Assembly: GCA_025716855.1 (NCBI GenBank)
Contig: JAIXMQ010000096.1
Coordinates: forward strand, 1-64,000
Direction of reading: 5' to 3'
From: Pilaira anomala
Taxonomy: Eukaryota; Mucoromycota; Mucoromycetes; Mucorales; Mucoraceae
DNA length: 64,000 bases
Below, piece by piece: positions 23,015 to 35,409 of this stretch. The first letter of the stretch is position 1. The number at the start of each line of letters is the position of its first letter. The notes under the pieces were generated by a model. It did not search any database. It saw only the letters and a list, made by a program, of their open reading frames with translations, and was not told where the DNA came from. Position numbers and translations under genes: made by a program.

Positions 23015-25410
23015 CTATTGTTGTTTCTTTAAGTTTACAGTTACAACATTTTCTATAAATTGAATAAATCGTTGTCCATAAGCAATTGGATTGATAGCAG
23101 AGATTGTGTTCTATGTATATTTTTAGTAACATGTAATTAAAGTGTGTCATGTTATATATTCACCTTGTTTTGTGTAAGACTTTTAAATAAATGCTCACTT
23201 TTTTTCATAAAGTTATAAGGTGTCAAGATATCAATGACGCCTAAAAAATAAAGCTTATCTGTTGTTTCATCTATTTCGTCTGTTGATTTAAAACCACCAT
23301 CTTCTGAATAAAAGATACAGTATTTACGTCTAATTGTTAAAAAAAAAAGTTAATTTCAAGAGTCTTGGCTTATATATGGTGTAACTTACTCGTCAGAAGG
23401 ATTTAATGGTAATTGGGATGAGTCTAATTGAACAGGGTTGGAGAATTTAATAGCTTTTCTGACAAGATCAGCTCTACTTTCTCTTTTGCTTCTTGGGGTT
23501 GATTTCTCAGCTTTTTCGGTATGAGGCTATTATATAATCATTTATTAGCAAAATAAGTTTATATATATATATATATGTATTTTTTCAATCTAGAATAAAC
23601 TTACCGTGACAATGTGTAGTTTGTTATCTCGGATACCCTCTGTATTGCCTCTTAATACATCATGAATACCAATCAATAAACTATAGTCCATGATATTCAA
23701 CCTTGCAAGCAGCTTTTTTTTTGAGATGTTATTAATATATGTAAGAAGAAAGTTCTATATAGCTATATCTTACTTCGACATCACGATAAAGTTGGCTGAT
23801 AAACATGGTACGCTTTAAAGCACCAAATTCTAACTTTTGGTCTCGCTCAACCCAATTCAAGTCCTTCAGAACTGCGTGTGGGTTTTTAATAATTTCGTCT
23901 TCAGGGGTAAGACGACCAAATGTTGAGCCTTTGAGATCATAGGTTTCGTGAACATCTTTGTTACTAGGGAATACATTACCCATAACAACAAAATGTATCT
24001 TTCTACCATGAGGTAATTTAATACGATGTAATCCATAAAATCTACATAATAATGTATTTGGATTATTGGAGACATGCTTTTATATACGGGTTAGTGAATA
24101 AGGTAATAAAAAAAATAGAGATAAAATGTATAGATATGTCTTACCTCACAATATTGCTTTAGAATTTTACGCATAAATTTATGTTCAGTATGATGAATGG
24201 TCTTAATGATAAATCTGTAATCTCGAGAATAATAAAAGAAACTACCACTTTTACCAGGTGAACCTAATTCGGATAAAATGTATTTGTTTGTTAACGACAT
24301 CATGTAATCTGCAGCATCGATATGAAATTTCTCTCGTAAATGTCTGAATATCCAAGGAGCGTAATCTTTAAATTTAAAATCGTATTTTACACCAGGTGTC
24401 AATTCATTACCAGTACTAAAGAAAAAAGGTTAGCTTGAAATTGACTTTTTTTTTTTTTTTTTTTTTTTTTTTGTATTGCTTACACATCAAAGACTAGTTT
24501 ATGTGCAGCTTTAAAATCTTCATCAGTTAATTTCTTTTGAATTTTTGCGGAGACACGACCTACCTATAAATTATGATTGCTTATAATTAGTCTTTACTCC
24601 TATTGTAAACACGTTTTTGTTTACTTACTGCAATTCTTATTCCCGTCAACATGTCGTACCTTTTTTTTTTTTTAATAAACAACAGATGATTTAAATAGTG
24701 TATATAGCTTACATAAGTTGATAATTTCGATGACCTTCAGATACTCTTGTACCAATCATAACTCTTTCATCATCATATTCATTTTGAAACTGATCGTCTT
24801 GTTCATAATAACTCAAGTTTCTTCTAGAAAGACGACGAGCTTGTCTTCTTGCGGTAATTTCCGCTTCTAAAGCGGCTTGTTCCTCTGGATCTAAATGACC
24901 TAAATCAGGCGTGGTAGTACGACGTCTAGCAGTAATAATAGTAGGTGTGGTATTAGTATTATTTTTCTTGGTATTTAATGAAAGAGTTGAAGAAGAAAGT
25001 GGTCTATCCAATTCAACATGACTTTGATTTGGATGATAGGCAGTGAAAGGTAAAGGACTTGATTGTGTTGTCTCGAGTGGAAATAAAGTAATTGGATCTT
25101 CTTCTATATTCGATTGTTTTTGAGTTGGCCATATATTACTATCTAAACTAGTAGCATGGATTGATGGACCCATATCCTGTCTTTCTTGTTTATTAAGTGA
25201 AGGTTGAGTAGAGTCGTTCAAGGCGGTCATACTTTGTTGTTTGACCATGGGCATGGAAGAGATGGCGTTCTTTTTCAAATGTTGAAAAAGACTGGTTGTA
25301 CTGTTATTAGTAGAAGAGATGAAGGACATTATTTTAGGAGAAGACGGACTTTGTTGTGGTTGTGAGGAGGAGGTTGGACTCGAAGGAGTTGGGTTGACTG
25401 AAATACTCAT
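23015..25410 (-). CDS. Phosphatidylinositol 4-phosphate 5-kinase (Mss4/Its3 type)
   Basis: Nine exons (24713-25410, 24629-24659, 24484-24563, 24145-24415, 23774-24076, 23605-23712, 23390-23526, 23164-23329, 23015-23110) give 629 residues. The N-terminal 230 residues are Ser/Thr/Pro/Gln-rich and disordered. The PIP kinase domain starts at [17 protein letters not shown] and shows the Gly-loop [16 protein letters not shown], the catalytic lysine in [22 protein letters not shown] and [13 protein letters not shown]. The enzyme makes PI(4,5)P2 at the plasma membrane for endocytosis and actin control. The activation-loop region near the C-terminus is present ([19 protein letters not shown]). Two donors are less canonical (GTGTAA-type overlap at exon 3, GTGAAT at exon 8), but the phase is kept throughout. 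Confidence 0.93.
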
Positions 25411-26495
25411 TTGGTTATTTTTTAAACCCTTTTTTTTTTTTAAAAAAGTTTATAAAAAAAAAGAAAGTGCTACTCTTTTACTTTGGAAACATTCAATGTT
25501 TCTCAAAATACACAGAGAAAAAAAAGGATCATTTTAATTCGGAGCAGCAATGACTTAGATAGTGTATTACATACATTAACGCATACACACACAGTCCTTT
25601 GTAATTAGCTCATAATTTATATCATATCGTCATATGATGGCGCCTCTTCTATCAAACAAACCATATGACGCAATTAGATCTTATGAGAGATTGTAATAAG
25701 GACAAAAAGGAGCAACATCGTAATCCTCCCCTTTCAAAAAGGTTACACTGGAATTAACCCAGATTCTTTCACGCATAAAACATCCCCGGAAAAGGCCTTT
25801 CTTTATTACTGCTTTGGTTCGTGAGAAGGTACAAAGTATAGCGTGGTTGTGGCCCGATGCACATCCAAAGTGCTTAGCATTTGATATGGCACCACCACCA
25901 CAAAACGTGCAGATTTGTTAGTACTACCTTAATCCTTCTCTTTCTCTCTCTCTCTCTCTCCTTGAAACCAGCCCATTATATATATATATATGTTAAATTG
26001 CATTGTTGTCTAGAAGAAGTGATCCTTTCAAAAAAAAAAAATGTTAATGTGTTTTTTATTAGCTTTGTAGATTCATCATTATATTTGCTTAATAAGGCAT
26101 ATAGAGATCTAAATAGCTTGATGATTAGAATAAAAGTATTTACGAATTGCAAAGATATTCTTCTTTAATCAAAACATTCCAGTTATCTTGACCAAATTAA
26201 GTTTGGCGTAAACAAAAAAAAATTGCTCTGAATTGTATATATACTCGGTAGAAGCTATTCATTGTCTTTATAGCTCGTACCTTGTTGGTCTTTTAAGTAT
26301 GATAAAATCAAGCTCCTCTTCTGAGTATAAACGCGTCTATATCAAGTTTTAAAGAAAAAAATTATACGCGACTAGTTTTTTTTTTTTTTTTTATTTATTC
26401 ATTCCTTTTAATACAACAAATAAATAACAACAGCAAAACAATAAAAAACTTTTTACCCCTTCCTTGATTTTAAAATAAATAAATAAAAATAGACC
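25411..26495. other. Divergent intergenic region between PIP5K and the APSES gene
   Basis: About 1.1 kb shared as upstream sequence by two divergent genes. It has CT and TA microsatellites (about 25937-25990) and two MCB-like sites close to the APSES start. No gene is seen. Confidence 0.55.
26331..26371. promoter_or_regulatory. Two MCB-like sites upstream of the APSES gene
   Basis: ACGCGT at 26331-26336 and ACGCGA at 26366-26371 lie 165 and 130 bases before the start codon of an Mbp1/Swi4-type gene. ACGCGT is the MCB element bound by Mbp1-type APSES domains in other fungi, so self-regulation is possible. This is based on the motif only, and other ACGCGT hexamers occur elsewhere in the window. 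Confidence 0.4.
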
Positions 26496-28472
26496 ATGTC
26501 TGCAGGAAAAATATACTCGGCAGTATACTCTGGAGTTCAAGTATATGAAATGATGATTCATGGAATCGCAACTATGGTGAGAGGTTCCGATTCATATCTA
26601 AACGCTACCCAAATTTTAAAAGTAGCAGGTTTTGAAAAGACAAGGAGGTCCAAGATATTAGAAAGAGAAGTGTTGGGAGGAGAACATGAAAAGGTACAAG
26701 GTGGATATGGTAAATATCAAGGTACTTGGTAAGTACAACATAAAAAAGAAATATTATAAAAAAAAAAAGTTAATAATACGAATTAACAAAGTAGCTTAGG
26801 ATTCCGTTTGAAAAAGGAAAAGAACTTGCGGAAAAGTATGAAGTACTTGATAGAATGATGCCCTTATTAACGTTTGATCGAGCATCTATTTCTGGTAAAG
26901 AAAAGATTCCAACAAAAGAACAAGTACAACTAGAAGCTAAGTTGCAACTGGATAACTTGGCTTCTCATTCACCACCTCATTCACCTAAAGATTCAATAGA
27001 ACAACAACACAAACGAAATACGCCGAATTCTTCTGGTTTACACCAAAAGAAAACACAACCACTTCGTAAGAAAATGAAGTTGAATGACCCTACCACTACA
27101 ACTTCTTCTTCACCTGACTCGTCTAATTCACACGAAGAATCGTTTGATGAACATCATCGTAATCTGCTAATGAACATATTTTTATCCGACAATCCAGATG
27201 ACACACCTACTGCATTAGCCTCTACTTTATTAACCAACGATATTAATATTGACCTTGTGATTGATGAACAAGGTCACACAGCTTTACATTGGGCAGCAGC
27301 ATTAGGAAGAACAAAGATTGTAGACTTGCTGATTTCGAACGGAGCGAATGTATGTAGTATTAACTTAGAAGGAGAGACACCATTGATGCGAGCGGCGATG
27401 ATTACCTGTTGCTATGAAAACAAATGTTTTTCGCATATGGTAGAGATGATGTCGGATGCAATTACAGTGTTTGATCGTAAAGGAAGAACGATATTACATC
27501 ATATTGCACTTACAGCCGATGTAGATGGATATGCTGACGCGGCGATTTATTACATGAAGCGATTGTTCAAGACGGCACCTAAAAAGATTGTATTGAAAAA
27601 TATGTTGAATATTCAAGATAGGTTTTATGGTGAAACAGCGTTAGCGATTGCGTTAAGAGCTGGATGTCCTGAAATTAGCGATTATTTAACAAAGCAAGGT
27701 GCTTCAGATCCATTACTATCGAATTTAGAACCGGATGCGACCGTTGATTTTATTCCAATAGATTACAAACAAAATTCAAAAGGGCCTGATATGATTGCAT
27801 GTAAGTAAAAAAAAAAAAAAATCTAAGGCAGTTTTTGATTATTTTTTTTTTATATTAATATTAATTTTTGACTTATTTATAGCGTTTCATAATCAAATTA
27901 TGGAGCTGGAAGAACATTATCAGGAACAATTGAGACAAAGAGATATCGAAACATTTCAAACGAAAAAAGAAATGAATATGTTGAGGTATCAATTAAATGA
28001 AGCACAAAGAAGACTTGAGTTACCTGTTTCAATGCAATTAGCCGAAGCACAAAAGAGAATTCATGAATTAGAACATCAAAAGGTGATTTGCGATGATTTA
28101 TTGATTGGAAATGAATTGAAACAAGAACAAGAAAATGCAGTTGATACCGAAGAAAAATCTACAAAGGAGCGTAAGCTGGAAAAACGAATTAAATTGTTAC
28201 AGAATCAATTGGAATCCAATTCGAAAACAATTGATAAACTCAAGGCGGATTTGGAAGGAAGTCAATTAAAGGCAAAGCAAAAGGAAATGGAATACAGACG
28301 ATTGATTGCAGCAAGTTGTAATTTACCCATTGAAAAGGTAGATGGGTTAATTGGCCCTTTAACTTTGGCAATTGAAAGTGATCCACCAGATTTGGATATG
28401 ACAAGAGTGATTGGGTTTATGGAAAGGTTACGAAGACCCAATACGCCTCATGATTCAACTACACCCGTATAA
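26496..28472 (+). CDS. APSES/ankyrin cell-cycle transcription factor (Mbp1/Swi4 type)
   Basis: Three exons (26496-26728, 26800-27800, 27883-28472) give 607 residues. The KilA-N/APSES DNA-binding domain is at residues 5-105 ([58 protein letters not shown]). A Ser/Thr-rich linker with [12 protein letters not shown] as a likely nuclear signal follows. Ankyrin repeats cover about 235-385 ([42 protein letters not shown]), and a long coiled coil covers about 415-540. This is the layout of Mbp1, Swi4 and fission yeast Res1/Res2, the DNA-binding subunits of MBF/SBF that drive G1/S genes with a Swi6-like partner. It cannot be assigned to Mbp1 or Swi4 specifically. The first intron splits the APSES domain. 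Confidence 0.93.
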
Positions 28473-28659
28473 AATATTCTTTTATGTTTTATTCACAATT
28501 TTAAATTTTTGTACATAGTTCTATAATTATTCTTATCATTCCCTCTTTATCTCTCATTTATCACACAAACATACACACCAACACATAGATATAATTTTTC
28601 TTTATCTTTTTCTTTTTTCCTTTTTCTTTTTTTGGTAATAAAAATATTTAATAAATATT

Positions 28660-30342
28660 TTATTTTTTCCAATTAAAATCCTTTTCGGCACAGTCTATCA
28701 CCATTTCGCCAATGGCAAAAGAAGCAGTACAAGCAGGACTTGGAGCATTTCTAACGTTTAAAATCAAACCATCCATCACGTTACGTTCTACAATGAAATC
28801 TTTAGCGGCGATACCACCTTTTTCGAAGACTTGAGCCATAACACCAGCAAAACTAGGTTCTACCATATCAGCGGTTAAACCAGGTACAAATTTTTGTCCA
28901 CTCTTTAAGAAAGCGTTCGTATTAAGATCACGATAGACTTCACCTAGAGATAAAGAGAAATTTTTAAAAGCAAAAGACCAGAAAGCACCATTCATGAGGT
29001 TATCCCAAACATCTTTTATCTTGACATCAAAGAAGCGGTAACCTTCACGCGAAAAGGTGATACAAGCGCCGGGACCTACAATGGTTTGATGGCCACGACG
29101 TACGTCTACAGTAGGAGTGAAATGGACACCCACTGGAATTCCGCCACCACTTGGTACAGGATAAATATTACGTTTTACCAGAGTACGATATTCTGGTTTT
29201 AATTGATAGTAGGTACCACGAAAACTAACAATCTTGTGTTTATGACCATTACCACCTGTTAAGGTAGCGATTCGATCCGAATAAAGTCCTCCGCAAGTAA
29301 TTACGTGCTTGGCTGTCACTTTCAAGATAGGACCGTCCATGATCTTTTCTCCACCTGAAATTTGGACTTGACCATCCATTGTCTTTTCAAACTTTTTAGC
29401 TTCAAATGATGTCTTGATATCAGCTCGTCTAAATATAAAAATTAGCTTAGTTTTTATTTTTATATAAAAGTGTAATACTTCACCCAGATTTTCTTAATTC
29501 ATTGGCAATACATTGACTGACAAGCCAGTAATTGACAATACCTGTATTGGGTGAATAAAGTGCACTATATGCTTTTACGTTTGGTTCGAGTTCAGTAACC
29601 TAATTTAAAATATTTAAATTTTTGTAACACGATTTGCTTATCGTGAGAGATAATGGGCGCATTTACCTCTTCACTATTGATAATCTTTAACCCTTTGACA
29701 CCGTTAGCGGTACCTTGATGATACAATTTCTCTACTTGCTCATGTTCTTTTTCATTACAAGCAACTACTAGCTTACCACATCTTTCAACAGGTAAATCAT
29801 GCTTTTCACAGTATTCGTACATGAGTTCAGCACCTCTTACACAAGTACGAGCCATTTCGGACCCAGGTTCATAATATAGACCAGCATGAATCTAAAAACG
29901 GCGATTAAAATCATAAAGGAGTGTGAGATCATTTTCAGTTTGTACTCTTACCACGCCAGAATTATGTCCCGTTTGTTGACCTGCAACATCAGATTCTTTT
30001 TCAAGAACTGTAAGTCTCAAATTTGGATATCTTTTCAAGATTTCTCTAGCAGTAGCTAAACCTACAATACCACCACCAACTTTTTTGATGTGAGTTGTTA
30101 GAATCTATTTTATTGATCGAAATTATGTAGTTTTTACCAATGGCCACGTCAAAATGATCATATCCTACTGTTTCGCGAGGGTTAGGGTTCTTAAAGTTGG
30201 TTGCTCTCAATGGACCTAATAAGTCTTGTAAACCCGTCTTTAATTGACCTCCTTCTCCAGGCAATTGATCCCAAAGTTTCAAATTTTGTTGGCATAGTCT
30301 GTTTGTAGTATGAAGACGACGTGTGAGTACTAAACGAAACAT
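28660..30342 (-). CDS. L-2-hydroxyglutarate dehydrogenase, mitochondrial
   Basis: Five exons (30138-30342, 29952-30079, 29667-29891, 29484-29599, 28660-29428) give 480 residues. The N-terminus [15 protein letters not shown] looks like a mitochondrial presequence. The FAD-binding DAO domain follows: [18 protein letters not shown] (Rossmann Gly motif), then [19 protein letters not shown] and [26 protein letters not shown] and [13 protein letters not shown]. The C-terminus has [18 protein letters not shown]. The enzyme oxidises L-2-hydroxyglutarate to 2-oxoglutarate and removes a toxic by-product of malate and lactate dehydrogenases. Length and motif order match the animal and fungal enzymes. 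It converges with the APSES gene, with under 200 bp between the stops. Confidence 0.93.
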
Positions 30343-30458
30343 CTTTTTTTTTTTAAAAAAAAAAATATTAGAAAGACAAAAGATAAAAAAAAATAGATTT
30401 GTGCAATTTTTATTTTATTTTATACATCCGCATTAAAAAAAAAAGGTCAATTCTGTGA

Positions 30459-31189
30459 TTAAACTCCACCTTTCCTAACACTGAAAAAGTTTTTGACCAC
30501 TAAGACTTGTAAGCAAGCCATAGCGACAATAGCAATACTTTCCATAAATGCAAACCAAAAGATACGATCTTGTGTAGAAGTGACTGTAGCATAATTACGA
30601 TTCTCTCTTGTTCTGAAATACTTTTGTGAACGAGCAATATGAGTTAATGATCCAGATAATCGGAAAAGGGATTCTTCCATTTCAGTCAAGGTAGCAGGTT
30701 GTTCTTTACCAGACGAATCCTTTTGAAAATTGGGTCGTACTTCGTGTTCTACCGTGATTTCAAAATCGATCAATTTCTCGGCAAAGGTAGACATATCGTT
30801 GGAAAAGCAGAAAGAGTATTCACCATAGTGGTTTGCAGTAAAGACGTAATCTCCTTGACGCTCATGTTCTCCCTTTATAATAGATGCTTCATTAGGTCCC
30901 TTTACTTCGAAATCAATATCAAACGAACCACCTTGTTGAACCTAATAGAAAGTTTTTTTTATTTTTATTTTTAATCTCGTTTATTTTTTCCCCTTTTTTC
31001 TCTTATAGTTGGAGTTTTTTTTTTTTTTCTTACAGCGAAATAAAAACCAAGCTTTTTGCCTGGTTTATCTACCCAGGTATAAAAACAAGTATCTTCGTTT
31101 GCTGGAAGACTATAAGTTAAGGCAGTTGCATTTGAACTTTGTGGAAATAAAGCCACTAAAAACAAACCGAGTAAGAAATAAAGTAACAT
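30459..31189 (-). CDS. p24/emp24 family cargo receptor
   Basis: Two exons (31034-31189 and 30459-30941) give 212 residues. A signal peptide (MLLYFLLGLFLVALF) is followed by a GOLD domain with the two conserved cysteines (NEDTCFYTW and YSFCFSNDMSTF), a coiled coil (LTEMEESLFRLSGSLTHI), a transmembrane helix (FWFAFMESIAIVAMACLQVL) and a short cytosolic tail KNFFSVRKGGV, with the FF COPII signal and basic residues. p24 proteins cycle between ER and Golgi and sort GPI-anchored cargo. CFSNDMSTF resembles the gamma subfamily. An upstream in-frame ATG at 31208-31210 would add seven residues. I prefer 31189 because it begins directly with the signal peptide. Confidence 0.9.
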
Positions 31190-31210
31190 ATTTTTATGAA
31201 AAAAAAACAA

Positions 31211-32110
31211 AAAAGAAAAATATAAAAAAAGCTGGCAGTATCCTATTGGACTTTACACACACACAAATATCAACCCTTCCCCTCGTGTGATTTACACCAA
31301 TACTTCGTGACTATTAAATCGCGTAATGAAAAAGTTTAATAACAACCTGATTTAGGAAGCTTGAAAGTATTTGATGATATAGATTCACTACTAGATATAT
31401 TTTATTCGTTCAAGATCAAGAGAAGTTTATGCTTATATCGAGATAATAAGGCTTAATTTTACCGTGGATCTCATGGCTTTCTTTCCCAAATAATTTTCAA
31501 AATCTTTTTTAACTAAAAGGAACTGAAAATTTGTACGCGTAATACATAATACAACACAACGCCCGAACCTAGCGATTCAAAAAAGAAGGCAACTGAAGAA
31601 AACGCAAGCAGATATGACAAGAAACAAGAAACAAATATTGAGTTGGGACGATATCTATCAAGAGTTAGAGTAAATGAAATAGAATAAATGATAATTTAAA
31701 GCGTGATAATGCATCTATGTAACTTTGATAAAAACAAATTCATCTGAAAGAAGCTTTACTACAATTCTGATTCAGCCCTTAATTTTGACTCTAGACTTTT
31801 TTTAACAAAAGCCTCAAGTGATATGTACATAGTAGTTATTTAATACTTATCATTCTTAATCGCCCCCCTGCCTCTCTGCCACCTCTACATTGCCTTTATA
31901 GTTGGTTTTCTCCTAAATAATTAAATATGTAGTTCTCGGTAAAACCAAACAAATGATAATTCTATACACTAAACCTCAAGATATTTATCAAGAATTTTTA
32001 TTTTATTTCATAAACCACTAAATAAATTGATTTCGAAAAGACAAAACTTAATAATACTGGTGATGTGTGTAAGACGGTATAATGTGTTTAATAAAAAAAA
32101 AAGAGAGGAC
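31211..32110. other. Intergenic spacer
   Basis: AT-rich sequence between the p24 start and the myosin light chain stop. No gene, RNA or recognisable repeat was seen. Confidence 0.5.
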
Positions 32111-32952
32111 TTAGTTTGACAAAACAATAGTAACGAAGTCTACAATAGAAAAAAGAAAAAAAAAATTAATATCGATATTCTTCTTTTGACATAATTATTA
32201 AACTTACCAACATAGTTAATACGACCATCTTTACCAACTTCGACTTCTTTCAAAAGTTCGTTAACTTCATCTTCGTTTAACTTTTCACCAAGGTTAGTCA
32301 AAACTAAACCAAAAAATTAAAGTTAGAGTTTGGGCTGAAGTATTCAAAAAAAAAAAAAAAAAAAAAAAAAATGAAAGTAATTTACCATAACGTAATTCAC
32401 CAGCAGAGATGTAACCATCGCCTTCCTTATCAAAAACTTGGAAACCTTGAATGAACTCCTGAGAAGAACCTGCAGGCTTGAAACCATCAGGTCGCGTGAG
32501 AATAGACAAAAAGGTACCAAAATCGATATCGAATTCTATCATATACACAGTTAAGTAAAGTTATAATTTTCCCCACTTTCCTTTTTTTTTTTTTTTTTTT
32601 TTTCTTTATTTACCTTGAGTTTCAGGTACGTTCTTGGATTTGGCAGTTTCCTTAACAAGCTCTTGAACTTCGGCTTGAGTAGGGTTTTGACCAAGGCCTC
32701 TTAAGAGGTCACCGAGGTTAACAGAAGAAACGGTGCTGTTACCCTTCTTATCATATAAGGAGAAGGCTTCCTTCCATTCTATATAGTACTAGATGATGAG
32801 ATAAAGGAAGACGAAGAAGTGAAAAAAAAAGATGGAAAAAAAACTTACCGTCGAGTTGTTCTTGAGTAGGCTAATTATTAAAAAAGTAAATATAAGCAGT
32901 TAATAGACCATCTTTTCAGTTTTCCAATCTCTATACATACTGCTTTGCTCAT
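32111..32952 (-). CDS. Myosin essential light chain (Cdc4/Mlc1 type)
   Basis: Six exons (32941-32952, 32849-32870, 32614-32778, 32386-32535, 32208-32303, 32111-32139) give 157 residues with a calmodulin-like EF-hand fold. Key blocks are WKEAFSLYDKKGNSTVSSVN, DLLRGLGQNPTQAEVQEL, LSILTRPDGFKPAGSSQEF, GFQVFDKEGDGYISAGELRY and LTNLGEKLNEDEVNELL. The order and loop residues are closest to fission yeast Cdc4 and budding yeast Mlc1, light chains of the myosin II/V heavy chains used in cytokinesis and transport. Only the third EF loop (DKEGDGYISAGE) has full calcium ligands; the others are degenerate, as usual for light chains. The first two coding exons are only 12 and 22 nt. The final exon was chosen because DFVTIVLSN restores the expected C-terminus. 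Confidence 0.92.
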
Positions 32953-34261
32953 TGTTAAAAAAAAATGTATTCTTGTTTAAACAAAAAGGGGAAGTAAAAA
33001 AAAAAAAAAGAAAAAAAAATTCAAAAACAAACTTACAATAATTACCGGAAGATGAATATTTTACATGCCGTGACGTTCGTTCCGCGTTTCGTTTTGGTAG
33101 GAGAAACGTTTATTGTTGTACCAACTGACAGGAAAACAGTTGTTTTAAACTACTGACCATGAAACACACAAGTATGCACAAGAGCACTTGATAAAAAAAA
33201 ACAGACTTTACTTAACGTTCTATGATCGTAAAAATAAAAATATATTTTGTATCAACTGCTGATGCAAGCATATCTTTATATCACTTGCTGCATTATTTCG
33301 ATCTGGCAATTAAATTGGAGTGGTTCCGTAAATTATTATACGAAAAAATACTTTTTTTTTTTTTTTAGTTTTGTGGTTGATTAAATATACTTTAAAGAAT
33401 ATATTGGATAAAGTTAATATGATACATATGATTTGATCTCTACTAGTAACACTTTTTTGGTAAAAATAATATACTATTACATACTATACTTGTTTTATTG
33501 TTTCTGTTGCCCTTGTGGTGGTTTTTTATATCACTTATTACTATTATTATTATTATTATCCAACAACAACAAAAAAAATCAAAGGAAACCGAATATAAAT
33601 CTAGTTCTTTCAAGTCTTGTTTTCGAGATAAAAAAAATACTGGAAAAGTGAAGAGCGACTTCGATTTTTGAGTACGATGATAGGGGTTCGATTCCCGGTA
33701 AAGGCAAATTTCGATCAAATACTAATGAAATTCTAATAAACAAGCAAAAAAACTCAATAGATTCAGAAATAAAGTTTAATTGTCTTTATACTACTATTCC
33801 CAATAACCTTTCCGCGTCATTCTCAATTCGAAGACATACACTCTTTTAAAAAAAAAATACGAAGATGGTTCTAAATACGTTTTGATATAATTTAAAACGA
33901 TAGTTGTCCAAAAGTCCACCAATTTCTAATTACTCCCTTTTATAACTCTCTATTTATCTTCCCCCTACTGCTATCACCTTGCTTGGAAATCTTACGATTA
34001 TTTTGTCTTGTTTAACGATTGAAGATTTTCCTCATTTGATACAACAGAATTCCATTAGAATGTGCTGTTCCTTTAAAAATGTTGTCATACTAAAAAACGG
34101 ACTTCTGGTTAAGTTAAAAGATACTCAACTCAAATGCTTACATGCATGCAGCATCGCTGTATCAATCGCGGTACGCCTTGTGACTGTAACCAGGCCCCGT
34201 TATAAAAACCCTTCTTATTTTTGATGCGCGCTTTGTGTTAAATATTTTCTACTGTCAAACA
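32953..34261. other. Intergenic spacer, no gene seen
   Basis: About 1.3 kb of AT-rich sequence between two divergent genes. It has an ATT/AAC microsatellite stretch near 33540-33570. The small frames here look random. Confidence 0.5.
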
Positions 34262-35372
34262 ATGCTCAGTTCAAAATTAAGGTAAGATTCAATTTAGGAC
34301 CTGCCGTTTCTTTCAATTGCTAGAGTCGCTCATAAAAATTTTAGCGACTATGAATTAAAACGTAAATTGAACATGAAGGAGAATCAGATCCTACTCATGC
34401 AATTAGGTTTAACTTCTCAAGAAGGCCTTGCTGCTGTAAGACACTATACTCTCTTTTTTTTTAAAAAAAACAAAAACAATTTTCTTATAGTCGAGTATTT
34501 AGGATATACCTCAAGTTGAACCTGCTTCGAAGAAAGCACGAACAAAAAACTATAAGAGAACATATTCTAAACCACCCAAAGTACCTACACGAACCTCGAG
34601 ACGTTCAAGAGGCGAATCCCCAGAGGATTATGTAAGTCTTTTTTTTTTTTCTTATGTATGTATGTTTAGTTATTATATTTAAGGTTTTCTTTGATTTTGT
34701 AACTAGTCCGAATTGAGTGAGATAGTTGATGACAATGACCGTGTCAGACAATTAGAAATTGTTGAAAAGAGGAAAGAGGAGGAACAAATAATAATTTCGA
34801 ATCTACCAGAGGAAATCCATGTACCTGTAACACTTCGTAAGTTTTCGATAGAAAATACCGACCTTAGAAATAAAATGCTTACATCATTCGATAGGAAGCA
34901 TTGGTACGACTATTTGGGCACTTGGAGAATTGAATACCGGAAAAGGCAGATCAAAGGCATGGAGTAGTAGAGGAGTAAGTGTTTAAAAGTTTTATCTTCA
35001 TTTTCTGGCTAATGCAATTAATTTAGTGTAAATACAAACATCCTTATCCTATTGGGTATCGTGCAACCAAATCACATTTTGGTAATGATTATACAATGGG
35101 TATTTTGGCAGGAGAGGATGGACCTGTTTTTACAGTTCAACATAAATCAATTACATGGAGCGGTAATACACCTACAGCACCTTGGACAGAAGCATGTATT
35201 AGAAGTAAATCGAGCAGTACGCGCGTGAGCGGACCATTGGTAAGTTCATAAAGGTACTTTATTGTTTTATATTATTAATAGGCCATATTAGTTTTATGGA
35301 TTCTCTGACCCAATCACGATGAAATTAATTGAAAATATGGAAGGATACGAAAAAACCAGTTTAGCAGAATAA
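34262..35372 (+). CDS. FY-rich (FYRN/FYRC) domain protein
   Basis: Seven exons (34262-34281, 34324-34435, 34503-34631, 34707-34836, 34895-34974, 35027-35239, 35292-35372) give 254 residues. The C-terminal half has FYRN and FYRC features: TIWALGELNTGKG, YKHPYPIGYRATK, GEDGPVFTVQHKSITWSGN, PTAPWTEACI and SGPLFYGFSDPITMKLIE. FYR domains occur in chromatin proteins such as trithorax/Set1-type methyltransferases, JARID demethylases and TBRG1; this protein has no SET or JmjC domain and is nearest TBRG1 in size and layout. The N-terminal half is basic (KKARTKNYKRTYSKPPK) with a short helix. The intron at 34837-34894 must be removed: left in, the frame ends with a stop at 34965 and loses both FYR domains. 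Its stop lies 37 bp from the stop of the convergent SNF2 gene. Confidence 0.85.
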
Positions 35373-35409
35373 TAACAGTTATGTGTAATTTATTTTTAAA
35401 AATAAAAAG

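Noticed and set aside
33640..33715. Possible tRNA: GGTTCGATTCC resembles a B box
   Set aside because: No A box or D arm at the right distance upstream, the T stem pairs at only three positions, and no acceptor stem can be formed.
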